This document shows, piece by piece, positions 35,080-44,139 of a stretch of DNA of 64,000 nucleotides; within the stretch, counting starts at the first letter, position 1; each line of letters begins with the position of its first letter. Origin of the DNA: a bacterium (GTDB taxonomy: Bacteria > UBP4 > UBA4092 > JAOAEQ01). The stretch is taken from contig JAOAEQ010000005.1 of assembly GCA_026416715.1 (NCBI GenBank), forward strand, positions 62,001 to 126,000. The letters run 5' to 3'. The translations under genes and the position numbers were made by a program. Below the pieces are notes generated by a model, which ran no database searches, was not told the origin of the DNA, and saw nothing but the letters and a program-made list of their open reading frames with translations.

Positions 35080-36018
35080 TTATTTTTCTGATTTCAATTC
35101 ATCAATGGCAATTTCTGCTTCCGGAGACAAGGGATACTTTTTAATCAACGATTTCAATTCTGCAACGTATTCTGTATCCTTTTTTTGTTCGCGGTATATA
35201 TATGCTCGTTTCAACATCACAGCAGGAATTTTATCGCTTGTTGGTGTCTGTTTAATAATTTTATCAAATTCAGCTAATGCCAAGTCATATTGCTTTTTGT
35301 TGTAATAGCAATCACCTAGCATATAGCGAATAGAATGCGCGTTTTCGGATTCAGGAAAATGTTGAAGATAGAGTATCATTTGTTCAATTGCTATATCGTA
35401 ATTCCCTTTGACGTAATCACTATAAGCGGTACGATACAATTGGTCTGGATCGGGTGGTTCAGTAGTATCAATCGTTGGATTAACTCCAGTAGTATCACTG
35501 ATTGGTTCAACAACACCACTCGTTCCACTAGCAGCAACTTTTGCTTCCAACGTATCAATCCGTTTATTAATCGTTGATTTTAATGAATCTAGTCGTTTCC
35601 CTAAATTCACTTCAATAGTATCAACTTTTTGCGCGGTAGCAGTAATTCGGTCTTTATATTCATCCAATTTCCCTTGAACGACACTAATATCTTGACTTAA
35701 CCCATTGATTTTCATATTCATTTCCGCCTGATTCTTCTGGATCCGATCTATATTATCTCTCAATGCTGCTGTTTCTGCTTTTAGCTCTTTCGTATTCTGG
35801 GTTAATATTTTTGCTGTTTCTTCTTTATTCATCAGCATATCTTTACGTAACGTTGCAAAATCATCACGGTTTTGAGCTAATTGTTGTTGAATTAATCTTA
35901 AATCTATGGACATCTGTTCAGCTTGTTGAGTTGTTACACAACCGGAAAAAAGTAATAATATAGCTATACCTGAGATACCTATAATGATGCCAGTATTATT
36001 TTTTATGAATGTCTTCAT
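35080..36018 (-). CDS. cpoB: Tol-Pal system periplasmic coordinator CpoB/YbgF
   Basis: 312 residues. The N-terminal signal has lipobox LFSGC, which is unusual because typical CpoB is a soluble periplasmic protein. A coiled coil (about 30-140, many Gln/Lys/Asp heptads) follows, then a linker, and a C-terminal TPR domain with LYRTAYSDYVKGNYDIAI and SIRYMLGDCYYNKKQYDLAL. CpoB links peptidoglycan synthesis to outer-membrane constriction. An upstream ATG at 36084 would encode a non-conserved extension that crosses a hairpin and is rejected. The lipid-anchor prediction is seen in sequence but untested. Confidence 0.85.
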   Translation of the reverse strand: MKTFIKNNTGIIIGISGIAILLLFSGCVTTQQAEQMSIDLRLIQQQLAQNRDDFATLRKDMLMNKEETAKILTQNTKELKAETAALRDNIDRIQKNQAEMNMKINGLSQDISVVQGKLDEYKDRITATAQKVDTIEVNLGKRLDSLKSTINKRIDTLEAKVAASGTSGVVEPISDTTGVNPTIDTTEPPDPDQLYRTAYSDYVKGNYDIAIEQMILYLQHFPESENAHSIRYMLGDCYYNKKQYDLALAEFDKIIKQTPTSDKIPAVMLKRAYIYREQKKDTEYVAELKSLIKKYPLSPEAEIAIDELKSEK

Positions 36019-36035
36019 AAGAAACGTAAGAAAGA

Positions 36036-36076
36036 AGCTGAAGGTTTTATTTATAATATGCATAAAACCTTCAGCT
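36036..36076 (-). terminator. Inverted repeat between pal and cpoB
   Basis: AGCTGAAGGTTTTAT (36036-36050) and ATAAAACCTTCAGCT (36062-36076) are a perfect 15-bp stem with an 11-base loop, in the 97-base gap between pal and cpoB. On the minus strand it is followed by TCTTTCTTACG, so it may be a partial terminator or a processing/attenuation site that lowers cpoB expression. Confidence 0.65.
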
Positions 36077-36115
36077 ATACTCAATCTGGTTTAACAAATA
36101 CAGCACAGCAAGATA

Positions 36116-36721
36116 TTATTGAATTTCTTTGACGGTCTCGCTACGTCGATTTTTCGCCCAAGCTTCTTCGTTATGTCCAGGATCAATCGGTCGTTCTTCA
36201 CCGTAACTAATAATACGAATACGACTTTTATCAATTCCAGCAGAAATATAGTAATCCCGGACAGCTTTCGCTCGCCGTTCACCTAACGCCATATTATATT
36301 CAACTGTCCCCCGTTCATCGCAATGTCCTTCAACGACTACTTTCAGGTCCGGATTCGCTTTCAGCACTGCAACGTTTTTATTTAAGGTTGCTATTGCTTC
36401 AGGAGTTAAATCCGATTTATCAAACGCAAAATATACCGGCAATAACTCGATTGCTTTCGGCGGTGCTGGCGGTGGCGGCAATTTAACCTCTTCTTCAGTT
36501 GGTGGCGCTGGTGGTGGCGGTTCAGGTTTCTCCATGGGCTCTTCCGGTGGTTTCACCGGTGGTTTCGCTGGTGGTGGCGGCGGTGGTGGTGGTTGCTGTT
36601 TTACTTCCGGTTTCGCTTCAACCTTTTTTGCTTTTTTAAAACAACTACAACCGAATGAAAAAATCAACACTACTACCAACGTTGTTACCACCATAAACCA
36701 CATCGTTCGTTTTAAGGTCAT
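36116..36721 (-). CDS. pal: Peptidoglycan-associated lipoprotein Pal
   Basis: 201 residues: signal with lipobox FSFGC, a very proline-rich linker (repeated PPPPPPPP and KPPEEP blocks, about 40-90), and an OmpA-type peptidoglycan-binding domain with VYFAFDKSDLTPEA, VEGHCDERGTVEYNMALGERRA (the conserved Asp/Arg pair for diaminopimelate) and RIISYGEERP. It anchors the outer membrane to peptidoglycan and binds TolB. A GGGGGGAG site precedes ATG 36721. The Pro-rich linker is longer than in enteric Pal. Confidence 0.96.
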   Translation of the reverse strand: MTLKRTMWFMVVTTLVVVLIFSFGCSCFKKAKKVEAKPEVKQQPPPPPPPPAKPPVKPPEEPMEKPEPPPPAPPTEEEVKLPPPPAPPKAIELLPVYFAFDKSDLTPEAIATLNKNVAVLKANPDLKVVVEGHCDERGTVEYNMALGERRAKAVRDYYISAGIDKSRIRIISYGEERPIDPGHNEEAWAKNRRSETVKEIQ

Positions 36722-36857
36722 AAATCGTTCTCCCCCCCTTCAAAATTAATTTTCTTAAACAACACAATTAACTATACTATATCAAATTTTAATAGTTTTG
36801 TAAACATAAATCGGATGATTTTTTTGTCTTTTTACCCGATATAAACAGTTATAAGTA

Positions 36858-38168
36858 TCATTTCGTCCAGTCAGGTTCGGTATTATTCCCTTTCAAATTG
36901 CTCAGCTGAACAATATGGTTATCGGAAACTCTCACTGCAAAAATCTGTTCACTCCCATATCGATTTGAACTGAAACAGATATGCCGACCATCGGGAGACC
37001 ACGAAGGATTTTCGCAATTACCATATCCAGTAGTCAATTGTCGTAATCCTTGCCCATCAACTTGAATAATACAAATATTCAATTCATTTCCCTGCATGGT
37101 AACATAACTGATATAGTCACCTCGCGGCGACCAGTTCGGCGAAGCATTATATTTCCCTTCAAAGGTTAATCGGCGGAGATTACTACCAATAGCATCCATA
37201 ATATAAATTTGCGGACTCCCACTCCGGTCAGAAACAAACGCAATTTGCTTGCCGCTCGGAGACCAACACGGAGATGTATCAATCCCGCGGTCAAACGTCA
37301 ATCGGCGTGGAACACCATGTCCATCAGCAGGAATTAAGTATATTTCCCCATTCCCATCTTTGCTCAACGATGCGGCAATATATCGTCCATCAGGGGACCA
37401 CGCCGGTGCTGTATTTTGCCCTTGAAACGAAGCAATACATTTCGTCACTCGAGACGAAACATCAATCACATATAGATCCGGATTTCCGCGTTTATAACTT
37501 ACATAGGCGATTTTTGTTGTATCCGGAGACCACGATGGTGATAACGTGATAGATTTATCGTTAGTTAACTGGATGACATTATAACCATCATAATCCATCA
37601 TGTATAACTCTTTATTTCCTTTCGCATTGGAAATGAATGCAATTTTACTATTTCCAATACCAGATAGACCAAAACTTGCTAAAATAGTATCAGATAACCG
37701 ATGCATTATTTCCCGTTGTGATTCTACATCGCCGGTATATCGTTTGCCCCAAATCATCGTTCCTTTCGCCACATCATAAACTTCCGTGTCAACCTGCAAT
37801 TGCTCCCCTTTCAGCGAATAGGTTCCTTTCGTCGCAACGATCGCTTTCAATTCACGTAAAAACGGATAATCGAGCTCCGCAGTTAATTCCTGACTGGTAG
37901 TTATCACATCAAATAATCCGGTAAACTCTAAATCAAATTTTGGAATTGCAGATAAATTCTTCACTGAGTAATGTGAAGGAGATGATTCGGATCCAGATTG
38001 TGCTAACCATTCATTCAAAACCACTACTATTTTCCGAACCGTGCCTTCCGTTTGCAGATATACATCCTGCGTATGAACTATACTTCCAAAAAGGAAAATG
38101 AGCATGATAAGTATTAATAATTTGAATGTTATTTTCTGTTGTACAATTATTTTATATTTCAATGCCAT
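36858..38168 (-). CDS. tolB: Tol-Pal periplasmic beta-propeller TolB
   Basis: 436 residues. A signal peptide (to about residue 34) is followed by an N-terminal alpha/beta domain and then a six-bladed propeller of TolB/PD40 repeats: SPSWSPDTTKIAYVSYKRG, APAWSPDGRYIA, SPCWSPSGKQIAFVSDRSG, SPNWSPRGDYISYV and NPSWSPDGRHICFSSNRYG. It binds Pal and TolA to drive outer-membrane invagination. It sits 17 bases from tolA and upstream of pal, the usual order. Confidence 0.96.
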   Translation of the reverse strand: MALKYKIIVQQKITFKLLILIMLIFLFGSIVHTQDVYLQTEGTVRKIVVVLNEWLAQSGSESSPSHYSVKNLSAIPKFDLEFTGLFDVITTSQELTAELDYPFLRELKAIVATKGTYSLKGEQLQVDTEVYDVAKGTMIWGKRYTGDVESQREIMHRLSDTILASFGLSGIGNSKIAFISNAKGNKELYMMDYDGYNVIQLTNDKSITLSPSWSPDTTKIAYVSYKRGNPDLYVIDVSSRVTKCIASFQGQNTAPAWSPDGRYIAASLSKDGNGEIYLIPADGHGVPRRLTFDRGIDTSPCWSPSGKQIAFVSDRSGSPQIYIMDAIGSNLRRLTFEGKYNASPNWSPRGDYISYVTMQGNELNICIIQVDGQGLRQLTTGYGNCENPSWSPDGRHICFSSNRYGSEQIFAVRVSDNHIVQLSNLKGNNTEPDWTK

Positions 38169-38185
38169 ATGTTTCTCACTTTCGG

Positions 38186-38887
38186 TTATTCTGCATAGTA
38201 GACGAACCCAAAATGGATCCGTAGTACCTCCGATTGAAACCCTTGTGGTAATGGCGGTAATGGGTCAGCTAATTGCACTGCACGAACTGCCGCCGCATCA
38301 AGCTGTATCGAGCCAGAACTCTGTTCAACTTGAATATTAGTTATCCGTCCAGTTCGTTGTATCTGAAAAAAAACAACGGTTTTTGATTCACGTGAAGCGG
38401 TAGCTCTCGCTGGCGGTTGCCAATTTTCACTAATTTTATTCTGAACGGCGACTAGATAATATGGATACGGAAACGGAATCCCATCGGTTGCAAGTCCGGT
38501 CCCTGCTGGACCGATAACAATGGTTGGAGATTCTCTACCAGCAGAACTTACGGACGGAACATTCGTCCCTGGTATTGATTCTTTCAGGAATGACGTGGAT
38601 ATTTTCGGTTCAGGAATTTTCGCAACGATGACCGGAATTTTTTCTTCTTTACTTATTTTTGGCGTAATATTAATTTGAGGAATTTGTTTCACTGTCGGTT
38701 CTACTAGCTGTGGTGCCGCTGCATTCGGCACGAAAAAGCCTACACCTGATGGTAAATCAACTAAACTAACATTATATACCGGTACATAGTGTGGTTTCGG
38801 TTTTAATGTAGTGCCCCAAACCCATAGCATCGAAATGAAAAGTAAATGTATTGCCGTTGAAAATGATAATGAAATTCGCATGTTCAT
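38186..38887 (-). CDS. tolA: TolA-like energy transducer with TonB C-terminal domain
   Basis: 233 residues: one N-terminal membrane helix (about 8-25), a Pro-rich and short periplasmic segment, and a TonB/TolA C-terminal domain with YPYYLVAVQNKISENWQPP and VVFFQIQRTGRITNIQVEQSSG then LDAAAVRAV. Much shorter than E. coli TolA because the long helical domain is missing. Position between tolR and tolB assigns it to Tol rather than TonB. It ends 17 bases before tolB; tolR ends 4 bases before it. Confidence 0.85.
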   Translation of the reverse strand: MNMRISLSFSTAIHLLFISMLWVWGTTLKPKPHYVPVYNVSLVDLPSGVGFFVPNAAAPQLVEPTVKQIPQINITPKISKEEKIPVIVAKIPEPKISTSFLKESIPGTNVPSVSSAGRESPTIVIGPAGTGLATDGIPFPYPYYLVAVQNKISENWQPPARATASRESKTVVFFQIQRTGRITNIQVEQSSGSIQLDAAAVRAVQLADPLPPLPQGFQSEVLRIHFGFVYYAE

Positions 38888-38891
38888 AATC

Positions 38892-39311
38892 TTATTGGGT
38901 TCCGGTTATATCCGGACTCGTTACAATACCTAACCGATGTATTCCGGCTTTCTTAATAACATCCATGACCTGAACTACATAGCCATACGATACTCTTCGA
39001 TCCGCACGAAGAAACACCTCAGCACTTGATGTAGTCTGTCCAATCGCATTCATTTTCGATGCTAGTTCAGATAAGGTAATCGATTTATCATTCAAATAAA
39101 TCTTTTTATCATCTGCGATGGTAACCACCCACTTGCCGGTCACTTCGGTTCCTTGCGATTTGGTTTTTGGTAACTGAACGTTTAAACTCTGATGTAATAC
39201 CGGCGTAACTATCATGAAAATAACTAATAATACCAACGCTACATCTATCAATGGAACCACATTGATAGTTGACATTGTTGTAATCGAATCATTTTTTTTA
39301 TTGAATGGCAT
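38892..39311 (-). CDS. tolR: ExbD/TolR biopolymer transport protein
   Basis: 139 residues. One membrane helix at about 15-38 within INVVPLIDVALVLLVIFMIV carries the essential Asp used in proton-driven force generation. The periplasmic domain has the ExbD/TolR features KKIYLNDKSITLSEL and VFLRADRRVSYGYVVQVMD. Works with TolQ as the motor for TolA. Co-directional, four bases before tolA. Confidence 0.95.
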   Translation of the reverse strand: MPFNKKNDSITTMSTINVVPLIDVALVLLVIFMIVTPVLHQSLNVQLPKTKSQGTEVTGKWVVTIADDKKIYLNDKSITLSELASKMNAIGQTTSSAEVFLRADRRVSYGYVVQVMDVIKKAGIHRLGIVTSPDITGTQ

Positions 39312-39366
39312 AATGATATTAAAGCAAAATGGTAATATTCAACATAATTTTTAGATTGTTTTGGTT

Positions 39367-40116
39367 TTACTGTTTTTCAACGAGACTTAATATTTCTGAC
39401 CCTACTTGTTCCATCTGTCGACTGATAAATTTAATTTGTCCGATAAAATAGTTATAGGCTATTAACGCAGGGATAGCTGCAGTTAATCCCGCAGCGGTCG
39501 CAATCAGCGCTTCAGCTAAACTTGGACCGATAGTTGTTATACTTGCGGTTCCTGCAGAACCCATAGTATAGAAAGCACTTAATATTCCCCAGACAGTTCC
39601 GAGTAATCCCCAATATGGACAAGCGCTAGCGGTTGTCCCTAAAAAATTTAAATATTTCTCCAATTGCGCTACTTGCATTTGCATCACCCGGGTTAATACT
39701 CGGTCAAGATTTCGCAGTTTACTTTCGTTCTCTAACGGATTCGAGACTGAGAGATGCGGTCCTATTTCGTGATACGCAGCTCGGACTACTGCGACGACCG
39801 GATTATCCGGTACCTTTTCCAATTCGGTTACCTCCGGCAAACGACCTATCCTTGTCCAAATAGCATTGATAAAATTAACTGCTCGTGTTTTTGCTCTATG
39901 AATAACGAAAAAACGATTGAAGATAATCGCCCAGGATACTATCGAATAGAATAATAAAATTAACAGGATAAGTTTACCGACTGGTCCGCTATGGATAACT
40001 GATTGAACGATAGTTTGTATAAATATATTCCATGCACTATTATTGTTCGCCACATCAATCAATTGGACATTTTGTTGCGTCTGGATATGAGCAATACTGA
40101 AAAAAAAGGTTAGCAT
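39367..40116 (-). CDS. tolQ: ExbB/TolQ/MotA-family proton channel protein
   Basis: 249 residues with three membrane helices (about 45-68, 155-180, 195-220). Conserved ExbB/TolQ segments are LDRVLTRVMQMQVAQLEKYL (MotA/TolQ/ExbB domain), TTASACPYWGLLGTVWGILSAF and LAEALIATAAGLTAAIPALI, with the Thr/Ala residues lining the channel. Forms the proton channel with TolR. The MLTFFFSIAHIQ start gives a short N-terminal extension. Transcription comes from the DUF4340 gene side with a 15-base gap. Confidence 0.95.
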   Translation of the reverse strand: MLTFFFSIAHIQTQQNVQLIDVANNNSAWNIFIQTIVQSVIHSGPVGKLILLILLFYSIVSWAIIFNRFFVIHRAKTRAVNFINAIWTRIGRLPEVTELEKVPDNPVVAVVRAAYHEIGPHLSVSNPLENESKLRNLDRVLTRVMQMQVAQLEKYLNFLGTTASACPYWGLLGTVWGILSAFYTMGSAGTASITTIGPSLAEALIATAAGLTAAIPALIAYNYFIGQIKFISRQMEQVGSEILSLVEKQ

Positions 40117-40131
40117 GGTACCTATAACTCC

Positions 40132-41517
40132 TTATTGAGATTTTGACTCTGATTTCTGTTCCTGTAACTCTGTTTCATCAACCTTTAGCTCTTGGAATAT
40201 ACTGGCATCAAGTTGAAACACAAAATCTTTATCACTACTCTGAGCATACAGTAACCCAGATTTATGATCTATCGTACCAAAAGATAATGTTGGTAATTCT
40301 ATATTACCTGTTCGCAACTTGATGATGAGAGAAGGTTTACTTAATCCATATCGAGCAAGGTTTTTCGGGTTTGTTTCCCCGAACTCTTTAATAGTTATAC
40401 CATTTATTTGCCAAATAAGCTCGTCTATTTTCGACGCATCCGCTTTGCATGTTTTCGGTGAGATTATATACCATCCCCTTTTTTCCTTATTACAGATAAT
40501 AGTTTTATTTGGGTATTGCAATTCAATTCGCGTGATACTATCAACATCAAAGGTTAAAACCGTCCGATCACGCAATTCGGTTAGTGAACGAACCATCAAC
40601 TCGTTAATCGCAGATGTTTCTATACTAAATATATACGATTTATCTGCTGTTTTTGCATACACCGCCTTAGATTGCGCGTCTATTTTCCCAAGCGATAGTA
40701 AATATATTTTTCCATCCGGCGATTGCAATTTAAACTCTGCTTGCGGTTTATCTAATCCATACTTGCGCAATTCGTTCGGCGATTCATCAATAAACTGTTT
40801 AACTTCCAATCCTTGAATTTTCCAGAGAATATCATTGAGTTTATTCCGGTCAGCTTTAACTCTTACTGGTTTAATTACCCACCATTCATCTTTTTGTTTT
40901 TCGCAGAGAAATTCAGTATTCGGGTATTTTAGGTTAACCTGAACGATACTATTCGACTCAAACTCGAATACTTTTTTATCCCGTAAATCTATCGGTTCTT
41001 TTTTCCACTGATTGATACTATGAGCCGGAAGCAAATATATTTTGTAAGGTTCATTTTCCCGCCGAACATAATAATCTTCATCATTCGGCGTTTTATTCCC
41101 GACATAGATATTTACGGTAGAACGTTGCACGGTATTGAATGTTAGTCTAATACTCATTGCTGGACTATCGAGTCCATACGTTGCCATTTCCAATTCTTTT
41201 CCTTCAATAATTCGTGATGGTTTAAGCTCTTTGAATTCATTAATAAGACTATCCACTTCAAATTTATCTGCTTTTGCGACAACCGGCAATTTCATTTCCC
41301 ATTGATTATCTTTTGTCCGTTCAACTCGAATTATGTTCGTGGTATCCTGCTGAATAATTTCAAACTGCACTACTGCTGCTGGGTCATATTTAGCAATAAA
41401 CGGTTCGCTCGGTTTACCCGGTTCCTGCTCCGGAATAGGTTTTCGTTCAAAAACATAGATATAACTACCGAGTAAAATTACAATAATTATTGCAATGATG
41501 GTGTTTCGATATTTCAT
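40132..41517 (-). CDS. DUF4340-like protein with three repeated units
   Basis: 461 residues. One membrane helix at the N-terminus (about 6-24), then a predicted periplasmic region with three similar repeats. Each repeat has a TIRIELQYPN-type strand, a W-I-K/R-P strand, the motif LxxYGLDxP (ATYGLDSPAM, RKYGLDKPQ, ARYGLSKPS), a V/K-E-F/L-x strand, and a K-T/K-x-Y-x-F/Y strand. This is the DUF4340 layout. Its start lies upstream of tolQ with 15 bases between, so it is probably the first gene of the Tol operon. The family is often next to ABC exporters, so this placement is unusual. Confidence 0.8.
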   Translation of the reverse strand: MKYRNTIIAIIIVILLGSYIYVFERKPIPEQEPGKPSEPFIAKYDPAAVVQFEIIQQDTTNIIRVERTKDNQWEMKLPVVAKADKFEVDSLINEFKELKPSRIIEGKELEMATYGLDSPAMSIRLTFNTVQRSTVNIYVGNKTPNDEDYYVRRENEPYKIYLLPAHSINQWKKEPIDLRDKKVFEFESNSIVQVNLKYPNTEFLCEKQKDEWWVIKPVRVKADRNKLNDILWKIQGLEVKQFIDESPNELRKYGLDKPQAEFKLQSPDGKIYLLSLGKIDAQSKAVYAKTADKSYIFSIETSAINELMVRSLTELRDRTVLTFDVDSITRIELQYPNKTIICNKEKRGWYIISPKTCKADASKIDELIWQINGITIKEFGETNPKNLARYGLSKPSLIIKLRTGNIELPTLSFGTIDHKSGLLYAQSSDKDFVFQLDASIFQELKVDETELQEQKSESKSQ

Positions 41518-41769
41518 AGTTTGGAAATAAAAAATAATAGGTTAATATTAATATCAGATTATTTTACACGAAAATGGCGGAATCCTGCTAGCGATATGGG
41601 TTATATACTTTCAGGGTTCAGAACGACTCAGTGCTTAATGAACGAATCACAACGAAGTTGCGCCCAGATAACCATGGGGTAAAAATCATTAGGGTTTCAA
41701 CGTTGACTTCTCATCCCTTGAAAGTGGGGTGGAATGGATAGTGTTGCAGGATGCAGAACAACCATGGAG

Positions 41770-42867
41770 CTAATGGAGATATTTTTTAGGATTGAGGGTA
41801 ATTTCTTTCATGCGATTCAAGTAATACATATAATGCTCAAATGAAACATCTGGCGGTACTAAATGGTCACACCACGGAACATATCCCCCGGATACACATA
41901 AATACGGTAATTTCGTTTCCAGTTCCTGGTCAATCGCCTGTTTCCCTTGCGCTAGAGCGCGTTTATCTATTCCGCCGAGTAACTGGAGGGTTTTACCATA
42001 TTTTTTCCGTAACGCAACGGGATCCATTCCGCTCGCTACTTCTATTGGATACACTCCGGTAACTCCGCCTTCTAGCCATAACGGAATAAGTTCTTCGATA
42101 TTACCATCGCAGTCAACCAGAATAATATCTATCCCATGCTCTATTAGGAAAGACGTAACTTTTTTATAACAGGGAAGAATAAATTCTTTAAACATCGCTG
42201 GAGATAATAACGATGCGGTTTTATAACACATATCTTCCCACATCGTTGCGTAATCTATATCCGGAATTTCTACAACTGCACGACGAATGACCTGAATATA
42301 GAACTCGGTCAGATACTCCATCATTTCGTGAACGAACTCTGGCGAGTCATAGAACATCAGCGAGAAATTTTCCACACCAATCCAATTCCGTAGAACACCA
42401 TAGAAACTCCCCGCATGGATTGATATTGGATAATCCCGCTCTTTCCACATACGTTTACGGTCTTCCCAATCATAAGGGTATCGTCGGGGTGAATTCGGAT
42501 TAAGCCGTTCTTTTTTCAATTTCTCCCAATCAGCGCGAGTTTTTATCGGATATTCGAGAAATAACGGCATCGTTGCCCGACCGTGCTCTTTAAACTCTTG
42601 ACGTTTAACGCCGTTCCAATCGATAAAAATGCGGTATTTATCCGTTTCTTCCAACGTTGTTTCTTTAAACGCAGGAACCAAACCGGTATTAACACCGACA
42701 CTTTCTCTACGATCAACACCGAAGTAATCTAAAAGATGTACATCTTGCGGTAACCCTTCTTGATACCATCTTTCTACCGTATCGTCCCAATACCACAGTT
42801 CCCACCACGGCGGGCGGTCAACCTCCTGAAATCGCATGGTACGGAGAAATCGTTCTCGTGCATTCAT
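41770..42867 (-). CDS. Uroporphyrinogen decarboxylase (URO-D) family protein, likely corrinoid methyltransferase-related
   Basis: 365 residues, TIM barrel. VDRPPWWELWYWDDTVERW lies near the N-terminus. ATMWEDMCYKTASLLSPAMF and ILVDCDGNIEELIPLWLEGG are typical of the methyltransferase branch of the URO-D superfamily (MtaA/MtbA-like), together with GVYPIEVASGMDP and LLGGIDKRALAQGK. The heme-type decarboxylase residues are not evident. The substrate is unknown. ATG 42867 is chosen because GAGGA precedes it; an upstream ATG at 42885 lacks one. Confidence 0.8.
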   Translation of the reverse strand: MNARERFLRTMRFQEVDRPPWWELWYWDDTVERWYQEGLPQDVHLLDYFGVDRRESVGVNTGLVPAFKETTLEETDKYRIFIDWNGVKRQEFKEHGRATMPLFLEYPIKTRADWEKLKKERLNPNSPRRYPYDWEDRKRMWKERDYPISIHAGSFYGVLRNWIGVENFSLMFYDSPEFVHEMMEYLTEFYIQVIRRAVVEIPDIDYATMWEDMCYKTASLLSPAMFKEFILPCYKKVTSFLIEHGIDIILVDCDGNIEELIPLWLEGGVTGVYPIEVASGMDPVALRKKYGKTLQLLGGIDKRALAQGKQAIDQELETKLPYLCVSGGYVPWCDHLVPPDVSFEHYMYYLNRMKEITLNPKKYLH

Positions 42868-42921
42868 ATATTTTTCCTCTTTCATAATAACGATTTAAAC
42901 TTCAATCGTAAATTTTCAATC

Positions 42922-43992
42922 TCATCGAATCCAACCACCACCGAGAACAATATCGTCTTGATAGAATACTGCCGCTTGACCGGGAGTAACCGCACGTTGC
43001 GGTTGGTTAAATTTAACGATAACGGAATTAGCAAGTCTAGGATTCGGAGTTATAACCGCATCCGCAGGTTCGTGTTTATATCGGATTTTAACCTGCGCTA
43101 CAATCGGTTCAGTCAGCGTATCGAACGCTATCCAATTCAAGGTATCTACGACCAGTTCATCACGATATACATCCTCCGCCCCGCCAACGATTACTTCATT
43201 TTTCTTGGCATCTATGCCAACGACGTATAATGGCCGTCCGGCAGAGATTCCTAACCCGCTTCGCTGTCCGATGGTATACCGATAAATCCCCTGGTGTTTC
43301 CCCAGTTTTCTCCCCGCAAGGTCAACAATGTATCCTTCTTGTGGTTGCAACGCTAACTCTTTTTGAATGAATCGGATATAATCATTATCCGGGATAAAAC
43401 AGATTTCTTGACTATCCGGTTTATCAGATACCGGAAGACCGAACTGTCGCGCTAATTTCCTCGTTTGCGGTTTCGTATATTTCCCCAGCGGAAACTGAAT
43501 CCGTGCAAGTTGCTCCTGTTTCATTGAAAATAATGCATAGGATTGGTCTTTTGCCTTATCAACACCTTTTTTGAGTAGATACCGCGATTTCTGGGAATCA
43601 TACTCGATATTCGCATAATGACCGGTGGCAAGTTGTTCTATCCCAAGTGCTGCAGATTTATCCAGCAAAAAATGGAATTTTATTTCCTGATTACAGAGAA
43701 TGCATGGATTCGGAGTCCGCCCGTTAACATATTCGCGGCAGAAATAATCAATAACATACAGTTTAAATTCTTGTTCATAATTCATCACATAAAACGGGAT
43801 ATCTAGTTGCGTGCAGACACGCCGTGCATCATCGATATCGCCGACTCCACAACATCGGCTAGCTTCAGACCAGAGTCGCATGGTTATCCCAACCACGGTA
43901 TACCCTGACTGTTTCAAGAGCGCTGCTGCCGTGCTACTATCCACGCCGCCGCTCATAGCGACAGCTATTTTCGGTTTATTCCGTTGCCTCAT
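42922..43992 (-). CDS. mnmA: tRNA 2-thiouridine synthase MnmA
   Basis: Thiolates U34 of Lys, Glu and Gln tRNAs. 356 residues. ATP loop AMSGGVDSSTAAALL, catalytic cysteine in NGRTPNPCILCNQEIKFHFL, ATGHYANIEY, KDQSYALFSM, KPDSQEICFIPDNDY and GQRSGLGISAGRPLYV are all present, and the second cysteine lies in DSQEICF. The two tRNA genes at 59.9-60.1 kb (Lys-TTT and Glu-TTC) are known targets of this enzyme. ATG 43992. Confidence 0.96.
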   Translation of the reverse strand: MRQRNKPKIAVAMSGGVDSSTAAALLKQSGYTVVGITMRLWSEASRCCGVGDIDDARRVCTQLDIPFYVMNYEQEFKLYVIDYFCREYVNGRTPNPCILCNQEIKFHFLLDKSAALGIEQLATGHYANIEYDSQKSRYLLKKGVDKAKDQSYALFSMKQEQLARIQFPLGKYTKPQTRKLARQFGLPVSDKPDSQEICFIPDNDYIRFIQKELALQPQEGYIVDLAGRKLGKHQGIYRYTIGQRSGLGISAGRPLYVVGIDAKKNEVIVGGAEDVYRDELVVDTLNWIAFDTLTEPIVAQVKIRYKHEPADAVITPNPRLANSVIVKFNQPQRAVTPGQAAVFYQDDIVLGGGWIR

Positions 43993-44139
43993 ATATAGTT
44001 ACTAAATGATTAATAATGATACAATACGATTCGGGAGAAATAATAACCGGAATAGACACGTGGAGGCAAGATTGATTATTTGATATTTTTTACGTAGAAC
44101 CTGGCTCTTCGTCCTTGACACTCTGAGCAGTTGAGTATC

